Shown: piece after piece, positions 58,925 through 64,000 of the stretch
Numbering within the stretch: the stretch's first letter is position 1
How the letters are laid out: each line of letters starts with the position of its first letter
Assembly (NCBI RefSeq): GCF_030269685.1
Contig: NZ_BSTT01000006.1
Coordinates: 248,001 to 312,000, forward strand
DNA: 64,000 nucleotides
Reading direction: 5' to 3'
DNA from: Actinomycetospora sp. NBRC 106378
GTDB lineage: Bacteria > Actinomycetota > Actinomycetes > Mycobacteriales > Pseudonocardiaceae
Made by a program: the position numbers and the translations under genes
The notes under the pieces: model-generated
Seen by the model: only the letters and a program-made list of their open reading frames with translations
The model's database searches: none
What the model was told of the DNA's origin: nothing

Positions 58925-60220
58925 ATGAGTTCGAACGAGGCGGTGGACGCGGTCGGCGAGGAGCTGACCGCGCTGCTCACCCGCCTCGGCGAACTCGCCG
59001 AACTCCCGACCGACCCGGCTCCTGGTGACGATGGCGCCGCCTGTGTGGACCGGATCGCGGTCCTGGAACGGGCCCGCGCGGCAGTGGCGGCGGCCCAGCA
59101 CTCCGCGATGGTCGCGTTCGGCCGCGCCCAGGTCGAAGCGCAGCTCGCCCAGATCGCCACCGGCCGGCTGGACCCGGAGAAACTCGGCCGCGGCATCGCC
59201 GACCAGATCGCCCTGGCCGCCCACGTCTCCCCGCACGTCGCCGACCGACGCCTGTCGGCGGCGCGGGCTCTCGCGTCGGACCTGCCCCGCACCCGGGCGC
59301 TGCTCGCCGCCGGGCGGATCAGCGAATGGCTCGCCGAGCAGATCGTCTCGTTGACCAGCCACCTCGACCCCGAGACCCGCCGCCTGGTCGACAAGCAGGC
59401 CGCCGAGGCCGGGCTCGACGAACTGGGCCGCAAGGCCGCCGTCGCGGCGGTGAAGAAACTCGCCTACGAGGCCGACCCCATCGGATTCACCGCCCGCGGG
59501 CGCACCGCCCGCAAGGACCGGCGGGTCACGCTGCGCCCGGCGCCGGACACCATGGCCGTGCTCTCCGGCCTGCTGCCCGTCGAGCAGGGCGTCGCCTGCA
59601 TCGCCGCGCTCCGGAAGTACGCCGACTCGTTGATCGCCACCGGGGACACCGAGGACCGGACCCGGGATCAGATCATCGCCGACACCCTGGTGGAGCGACT
59701 CACCGGGCAGGTCTACGCCGAGGACGTCAACGTCGAGGTCGGGATCGTGCTCCCGCTCGACGCGTTGACCGACCCGGACAGCCCGAAGACCGCCGAACTG
59801 GTCGGGCACGGCCCGCTGCCGTCCGGGATCGTCTCCGACCTGCTGCGCTACACCGGCGGGCAGCGGTGGTGGCGGCGACTGTTCGCCCACCCCGTCCACG
59901 GCGGTCTGGTCGGGGGTGACCCGCAGCGGCGGTTGTTCGACGGGTTCCTCGCGAAGCTGGTCACCTGGCGCGATCACGGCTGGTGCCGCGAACCGTTCTG
60001 CGACGCCCCGATCCGGCACCTGGACCACATCAAGGGTCGCAAAGCCGGCGGCCCGACGAGTTTCGGGAACGGTCGCGGTGGCTGCGTGCGCCACAACGAG
60101 GACAAGGAACTCCCCGGGTGGCGCCACGAGCTCCTCCACGACGGCTACGGCGACCAACCCCACACCGTGCAGACCACCACCCCGACCGGCCACACCTACA
60201 CCAGCCGAGCCGGACCATGA
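58925..60220 (+). CDS. DUF222 / 13E12-repeat family HNH endonuclease-like protein
   Basis: A 431-aa protein with the DUF222 helical domain (LERARAAVAAAQHSAMVAFG, VSPHVADRRLSAARAL, RISEWLAEQIVSL) and a C-terminal HNH module in which CREPFCDAPIRHLDHI, GG and NGRGGCVRHNEDK supply the zinc cysteine and His-Asn-His pattern. This is the 13E12-type family, present in many copies in actinobacteria, associated with repeat and integration sites (REP13E12 in M. tuberculosis). It lies 84 nt after half-element A5. Function is unproven. Confidence 0.88.
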   Translation: MSSNEAVDAVGEELTALLTRLGELAELPTDPAPGDDGAACVDRIAVLERARAAVAAAQHSAMVAFGRAQVEAQLAQIATGRLDPEKLGRGIADQIALAAHVSPHVADRRLSAARALASDLPRTRALLAAGRISEWLAEQIVSLTSHLDPETRRLVDKQAAEAGLDELGRKAAVAAVKKLAYEADPIGFTARGRTARKDRRVTLRPAPDTMAVLSGLLPVEQGVACIAALRKYADSLIATGDTEDRTRDQIIADTLVERLTGQVYAEDVNVEVGIVLPLDALTDPDSPKTAELVGHGPLPSGIVSDLLRYTGGQRWWRRLFAHPVHGGLVGGDPQRRLFDGFLAKLVTWRDHGWCREPFCDAPIRHLDHIKGRKAGGPTSFGNGRGGCVRHNEDKELPGWRHELLHDGYGDQPHTVQTTTPTGHTYTSRAGP

Positions 60221-60324
60221 CGGCTTGGTGGGAGGCGGGGCGCCTCGGCGCAGAACGCTGCGGTGAAGTCAGCACCCGAGGGTGCGACACAGAGGTCGCC
60301 CCGCCGGAGCCAACCATAGGGCCG

Positions 60325-61260
60325 TCAGTACTGGCCGACCACCAGGTTCGGCGGGTCCTCCCCCGCGACGACCGCCTCGATCTGCGGCACGACGACGCGG
60401 TAGGCCCGCTCGAGGTGTCCCGGGACGCTGCCGCCGACGTGCGGGGTGATCAGCAGGTTCGGCGCGCGCCAGAGCGGGTGGTCGGCCGGGAGCGGCTCGG
60501 GGTCGGTGACGTCGAGGGCCGCCCGGAGCCGCTGCGCGGTGAGCTCGGCGAGCAGGGCGTCGGTGTCCACGACGGGTCCGCGGGCGGCGTTGACCAGCAG
60601 CGCCCCGTCGGGCATCGCGGCGAGGAACGCGGCGTCGACCAGGCCCCGGGTGGCGTCGGTCAGCGGGACGAGCAGGACGGTGATGTCGTGATCGGGCAGC
60701 AGGTCGGGCAGCTCGTCGACGCCGTGCACCCCCTCGCGGGCGCGCGACCCGACCAGCGTGACCGGCCCGACGTCGAAGGGCTCGAGCCGACGTCGGGTCT
60801 GCTCGGCGAGGTCGCCCGCGCCGACGAGGAGCACGCTCCTGCCGGTCAGGGTGTCGGTGAGGTGCTGGTCCCAGTGCGCGGCCACCTGGTGGCGCACGAA
60901 CTCCGGGATCTCGCGCAGCACCGCGAGGATCGCCGCGAGCACCCACTCCGCGGTGACACCACCGTGGGCGCCCTTGCAGTCGGAGAGCGCCACACCGTCG
61001 GGGAGGACCCCGACGAACTTCTCCGCACCTGCCGTCAGGAGCTGGACCAGGCGGACCCGGGGGCACGCGGCGAGGAGGTCCCGGGCGGCGTCGGCGCCCA
61101 GGAACCCGGGGACGAAGACCTGCGCCTCGGCGGCCTCGGCCGGCAACCCGTCGACGCCGGCGGACTCGTCGTACCGGACCGCCCGGACGCCGTCGACCCG
61201 CGCGAGCTCGCGCTCGCCGACCTCGTCGGGGACCAGCACGGTCAGGGTGTCGTCACTCAT
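60325..61260 (-). CDS. D-isomer-specific 2-hydroxyacid dehydrogenase
   Basis: A 311-aa dehydrogenase. The NAD-binding motif appears as VLLVGAGDLAEQTRRRLEPF, catalytic Arg in VNAARGPVVDTDALLAEL, Glu in DVTDPEPLPADHPL and His in LITPHVGGSVPGH. The first Gly pattern (GAGDLA) departs from the usual GxGxxG. It acts on an unknown 2-oxo/2-hydroxy acid and stands alone. Confidence 0.88.
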   Translation of the reverse strand: MSDDTLTVLVPDEVGERELARVDGVRAVRYDESAGVDGLPAEAAEAQVFVPGFLGADAARDLLAACPRVRLVQLLTAGAEKFVGVLPDGVALSDCKGAHGGVTAEWVLAAILAVLREIPEFVRHQVAAHWDQHLTDTLTGRSVLLVGAGDLAEQTRRRLEPFDVGPVTLVGSRAREGVHGVDELPDLLPDHDITVLLVPLTDATRGLVDAAFLAAMPDGALLVNAARGPVVDTDALLAELTAQRLRAALDVTDPEPLPADHPLWRAPNLLITPHVGGSVPGHLERAYRVVVPQIEAVVAGEDPPNLVVGQY

Positions 61261-61341
61261 CGGGGCGTGAGGCTAGACCACCCCCGGACCGGCCCGCGGG
61301 GCTCACGACGGGTTCAGTCGGCGCCGCCTACGCTGAGCGCG

Positions 61342-62529
61342 ATGTCATCGGGGCGAGCGCAGCGACGGGGTGGACCGGCGGGTCGGGTCGCCCGCGTCGT
61401 CGGGCTCGCCGTCGTGCTCGTCGCCCTCGTCGCGGGGTGTGCCCGGTTCCCCGACGCCTCGGACGCGACGTGGCGCGACAAACCCGAGATCGGGGCCGAG
61501 CGCGCCCCGCAGCCGCAGTCGCCGGCCCCGTCGGAACCACAGGCACCGTCCGCGCCGGGCGGCGCCCCGCCGTCGGGGCCCTGCGTCGACCCGGACCCGC
61601 AGGTGGTCGCCACCTGCCTCGCCCCGGTGTCGGCGGTCGTCACGCTCCCGGGCGGTCAGGCGGCGCTCGTGGCGGAGCGCACCACCGGCCGCATCCTGCG
61701 GGTCGCCCCGCAGACCGCGCCGCAGGTCGTGGCCACCGTGGCCGTGGACGCCGCGGGCGACGGCGGGCTCACCGGCCTCGTCCTTTCCCCCAGCTACGAC
61801 GAGGACCAGCTCCTCTACGCCTACGCGACGACGCCGTCGGGCAACGCCGTGCTGCGGATCGCTCCTGGCGACACCCCGAAGCCGGTGCTGGCCGGCATCC
61901 CGCGGGGAGCCTCGGACAACCGGGGCACGGTCGGCGTCGAGCCGAACGGGACGTTGTTGGTCGCGACCGGCGACGCGGGGACACCCGACCCCGGACCCAC
62001 CTCCCTCGCCGGCAAGCTGCTGCGGATCGACCCCTTCGGGCGCCCGGCCCCGGGCAACCCGGACCCGGCGTCGCCGATCGTCGGGTCCGGCCTGCACTCC
62101 CCCGGCGACGCGTGTGCCGACCCGTCGTCGAACACCACCTGGGTCACCGATCGCACGGGCACCCGGGACGTGCTGCTCGCCGTCCGGCCCGGCGCCCCCG
62201 TCGGCACGGCCGCCGCAGCGGCCCCCGCGTGGACCTGGCCCGACCGGCCCGGCGTCGCGGGCTGTGCCGCGGGCGGCGGCACGCTGCTCGTCGGGCTGAG
62301 CGACGCGAAGGGGCTCTTCGTGCTCAACCCGACGGCCGAGGGCCGCTTCGTCGGGGCACCGCAGACCGTCCTGCAGAACACCTACGGCCGGATCTCGGGG
62401 GCCGACCTGGCCTCCGACGGCTTCGTCTGGTTCGGCACCGTCAACAAGGACGGCGGCGCCCCCGGTGCGACCGACGACCGCGTGGTCCGGATCAAGCCGC
62501 CCTCGGGCGGTGGCTCGGGTCCGGAGTGA
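61342..62529 (+). CDS. PQQ-type glucose/sorbosone dehydrogenase-like lipoprotein (LppZ-like)
   Basis: A 395-aa predicted lipoprotein. An Arg-rich start and a hydrophobic segment end in the lipobox LVAGC (Cys near residue 33). A Pro-rich linker leads to a six-bladed beta-propeller of the soluble glucose dehydrogenase type (GLVLSPSYDEDQLLYAYATT, GTLLVATGDAG, LLRIDPFGRPAPGNPDP). It matches LppZ (Rv3006) of M. tuberculosis in architecture and genomic position. Enzyme activity is unproven. Start ATG 61342. Confidence 0.85.
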   Translation: MSSGRAQRRGGPAGRVARVVGLAVVLVALVAGCARFPDASDATWRDKPEIGAERAPQPQSPAPSEPQAPSAPGGAPPSGPCVDPDPQVVATCLAPVSAVVTLPGGQAALVAERTTGRILRVAPQTAPQVVATVAVDAAGDGGLTGLVLSPSYDEDQLLYAYATTPSGNAVLRIAPGDTPKPVLAGIPRGASDNRGTVGVEPNGTLLVATGDAGTPDPGPTSLAGKLLRIDPFGRPAPGNPDPASPIVGSGLHSPGDACADPSSNTTWVTDRTGTRDVLLAVRPGAPVGTAAAAAPAWTWPDRPGVAGCAAGGGTLLVGLSDAKGLFVLNPTAEGRFVGAPQTVLQNTYGRISGADLASDGFVWFGTVNKDGGAPGATDDRVVRIKPPSGGGSGPE

Positions 62530-62790
62530 TCAGTCCGGCTTCGCCGTCGCCCGCGTGACGTAGCGCTCGACGGCGTCCCGGGCCTCGTAGACCGTGCGCG
62601 CGTGGCCCCACCGCTCGACGTCGAGCGTGGAGTGCGTCCAGCCGCCCGGCGGCACCCGGGTGCCGAGGGTCAGGTAGCCGATCTGACGGTCCCACAGGAT
62701 TTCCGACTCGAAACCCCGCGGATCGTCCCAGCGCCACGAGTAGCCGTGGTCCTCGGGCGATTCCAGGACCTCGATACCATCGATCTCCAT
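62530..62790 (-). CDS. Hypothetical protein (86 aa)
   Basis: A small acidic-aromatic protein (EIDGIEVLESPEDHGYSWRWDD, LWDRQIGYLTLGTR, RDAVERYVTRATAKP). ATG 62790 is followed by a plausible beta-rich fold, but no family was recognised. It is divergent from the next small gene by 41 nt. Codon usage with strong third-position GC supports it as real. Confidence 0.65.
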   Translation of the reverse strand: MEIDGIEVLESPEDHGYSWRWDDPRGFESEILWDRQIGYLTLGTRVPPGGWTHSTLDVERWGHARTVYEARDAVERYVTRATAKPD

Positions 62791-62831
62791 GAATTCTTCC
62801 TCCCCACCCTGAACAATCGTAGAATCGGTCC

Positions 62832-63089
62832 GTGACCGTCTACGTGTCCCTTCCGCAGATTCCGCTCACGCTCAAGTTCGAGGAGCCGATGGACGACGTC
62901 GCCGCCCACCTCCACGAGCTCGTCGAGGGCGCCAAGGTGCACCGCTACCACCTCGACAACAATGCGATGGTGCTGGTCAACTGGGCCGTCATCCAGTCGA
63001 TCACCCTCAACGAGGGGTCGCGCACCCTGGAGCTGGACGAGGTCAACCGGGGCCTGAAGGCCTCGATCGACACCGTCGCCGACGACTGA
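62832..63089 (+). CDS. Hypothetical protein (85 aa)
   Basis: A small protein (VSLPQIPLTLKFEEPMDDVAAHL, YHLDNNAMVLVNWAVIQSIT) with alternating strands. GTG 62832 is the start. It ends 3 nt before the convergent gvpK stop. No named family; it might be linked to the gas vesicle cluster, but nothing in the sequence shows it. Confidence 0.65.
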   Translation: MTVYVSLPQIPLTLKFEEPMDDVAAHLHELVEGAKVHRYHLDNNAMVLVNWAVIQSITLNEGSRTLELDEVNRGLKASIDTVADD

Positions 63090-63092
63090 TCC

Positions 63093-63371
63093 TCAGCGGT
63101 CGCGCGGCAGCAGCGGGCCCAGCGGACCGAGGTCGAGATTGAGGTCCGCGGGCGTGAGCCCGAACTGCTCGGTCAATTCGTCCATCGCATCAGAGAGCAG
63201 CATGAGTGCCGTTCCCAGATCCTCCTCCTGTTCCTCGGTGAGCTCGCAGTTCTCCACCCGCCGGATCGCCTGGCGCTCCATGAGTTGACGGAGCAGTTCG
63301 ACGATGGTCAGGACGAGTTTCATGAGGTCGCGCCGCACCGCGTCCTTGTCGATCTCGATGCGCTCGCTCAC
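63093..63371 (-). CDS. gvpK: Gas vesicle protein GvpK
   Basis: A 92-aa GvpK: RRDLMKLVLTIVELLRQLMERQAIRRVENCELTEEQEEDLGTALMLL (in parts), then LTPADLNLDLGPLGPLL, the conserved C-terminus of the family. The protein is a minor gas vesicle component. GTG 63371 overlaps the upstream gvpJ-like stop in GTGA, so it is part of a gas vesicle operon read on the minus strand. Confidence 0.92.
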   Translation of the reverse strand: MSERIEIDKDAVRRDLMKLVLTIVELLRQLMERQAIRRVENCELTEEQEEDLGTALMLLSDAMDELTEQFGLTPADLNLDLGPLGPLLPRDR

Positions 63372-63589
63372 TCGACCATCCGCTCCGACGGGACCTCCAG
63401 GGGCGGCTCCGCGGGCCCGATGGACGTGATGAGTGCCCGCAGGGAGATGCGCACCAGGTCGATCCCGGCCAGCGAGATCGTCACGTCCCCGGTCAGCACC
63501 ACGCCCCCGGCCAGGAGCCGGTCGAGCAGGTCGACGAGCGCCACCTCCCGGTCCCCGAACAGCGACGTCGGACGGTGCTCCACGGTCAC
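63368..63589 (-). CDS. Gas vesicle protein of the GvpA/GvpJ/GvpS family
   Basis: A 73-aa protein with the GvpA-type core ALVDLLDRLLAGGVVLTGDVTISLAGIDLVRISLRALIT (in parts). Which member (A, J or S) cannot be fixed; the short N-terminus and the position between gvpL/F and gvpK favour J or S over the main shell protein A. GTG 63589 overlaps the next gene's stop. Confidence 0.85.
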   Translation of the reverse strand: MTVEHRPTSLFGDREVALVDLLDRLLAGGVVLTGDVTISLAGIDLVRISLRALITSIGPAEPPLEVPSERMVE

Positions 63590-64000
63590 GCCGCACCGCC
63601 CGCGAACGAGTAGGGCGCCCACGGACCGGTGAGCTCGAGGTCGATCGAGCCGGTGCGGGACCGCTCCTCGACCAGCGCCCGCACCTCGGCCGCCGCGGAC
63701 CGGTCCACCAGGTAGGCCCCGTTGAGCACCATCTGTTCCGTCCGCCCGGTCAGCGACCGGTCCTGCGGCGGATGCCGCCGCGACTCCACGGCCAGGGCCG
63801 AGACCGCGGCGTCGACCGCCTCGGCCTCCCGCTCCGCGTCGGCCACCGCCGCGTCCCCCGCCCGCAGGGCGTCCCGGCGCGCCCGCAGGTACGCCGCGCC
63901 CGAACTCGGCCGCTCCCCCGCCGCGGCCCGGGCCGCCCCCGGGCGGACGTAGGCCTTCACCCCCCACTCGTCCCGGCCGTCGACGCGGTCGAGCACGGCG
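63586..64000 (-). CDS. Gas vesicle protein GvpL/GvpF family (partial)
   Basis: The C-terminal part of a GvpL/F protein: LDRVDGRDEWGVKAYVRPG is the typical internal motif, followed by a helical segment (YLRARRDALRAGDAAVADAER) and TGPWAPYSFAG at the end. The gene runs off the right edge, so its start is not in the window. It is the first gene of the visible gas vesicle unit. Confidence 0.87.
   Translation of the reverse strand, partial: AVLDRVDGRDEWGVKAYVRPGAARAAAGERPSSGAAYLRARRDALRAGDAAVADAEREAEAVDAAVSALAVESRRHPPQDRSLTGRTEQMVLNGAYLVDRSAAAEVRALVEERSRTGSIDLELTGPWAPYSFAGGAA

Noticed and set aside
60221-60324. Possible small gene between the 13E12 gene and the dehydrogenase
   Set aside because: No open frame with a start and plausible ribosome binding site; treated as an intergenic gap.

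Overview
The window looks like a chromosomal segment of a high-GC actinobacterium, most plausibly a member of the Pseudonocardiaceae (Pseudonocardia/Actinomycetospora type). This is inferred from the very high GC, the frequent GTG starts and GTGA/ATGA gene overlaps, the F420 genes (2-phospholactate guanylyltransferase, a Ddn-like deazaflavin oxidoreductase), an MceG-type ATPase, class I LysRS, eukaryote-like IleRS, and a backbone order that matches the M. tuberculosis Rv2980-Rv3006 block: ddl, gpsA, plsC, cofC, ppk, mutT1, leuD, leuC, IclR regulator, FAH hydrolase, leuB, serA, ilvC, ilvN, ilvB, PH-domain protein, DoxX, sugar-dehydrogenase-like lipoprotein. No 16S rRNA or other decisive taxonomic marker is present.

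Layout. 1-9.7 kb: cell wall, phospholipid, F420, polyphosphate and nucleotide-sanitising genes, plus a disrupted MocR regulator divergent from a PNPOx-family gene. 9.9-17 kb: accessory block between mutT1 and leuD, with a GlxA-like radical copper oxidase, a three-gene ureohydrolase/amidase/flavin-monooxygenase operon that fits the arginine 2-monooxygenase route, and a LysR-SDR pair. 17-20 kb: leuCD with its IclR regulator. 20-23.4 kb: small accessory genes and gene remnants. 23.5-27 kb: tRNA-Glu, tRNA-Gln and ileS. 28-34 kb: galactose genes (LacI, galK, galT, SSS symporter). 34.5-42.6 kb: MceG with a His-Ser-Gly repeat tail, a CoA-transferase, a DUF4397-sortase fusion, an AIM24 protein and a split transketolase behind a MerR-type promoter. 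42.7-57 kb: class I lysS and the branched-chain amino acid/serine genes, with a classical ilvB attenuator. 57-62.8 kb: hexapeptide acyltransferases, DoxX, a 13E12/HNH protein, a 2-hydroxyacid dehydrogenase and a lipoprotein. 63.1-64 kb: start of a gas vesicle cluster (gvpK, gvpJ/A-like, gvpL/F) that continues past the edge.

The most unusual content is non-coding. Two families of short palindromic elements recur. Family A (core GCAGGAAAGCGTCGTTGC) forms bidirectional terminators between convergent genes in two places, and in three other places sits at the broken end or frameshift of a damaged gene (MocR, catalase-related, VOC). Family B (core GACACCTGACGTCAG after a GTCAGC...GCTGAC palindrome) is scattered singly, and also occurs as two 125-bp units, each holding two 51-bp copies at an identical 74-bp period. 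These two units stand as inverted repeats around a single AbiEi/DUF559-like nuclease gene inserted between serA and ilvC. This has the geometry of a mobile or protected cassette and is the best candidate here for something undescribed.

Biosynthesis is coherent. IlvB/N, IlvC and IlvD with LeuC/D/B cover most valine/isoleucine/leucine steps (leuA and the aminotransferase are not in the window). The IclR protein divergent from leuCD and the ilvB leader peptide are the apparent regulators.
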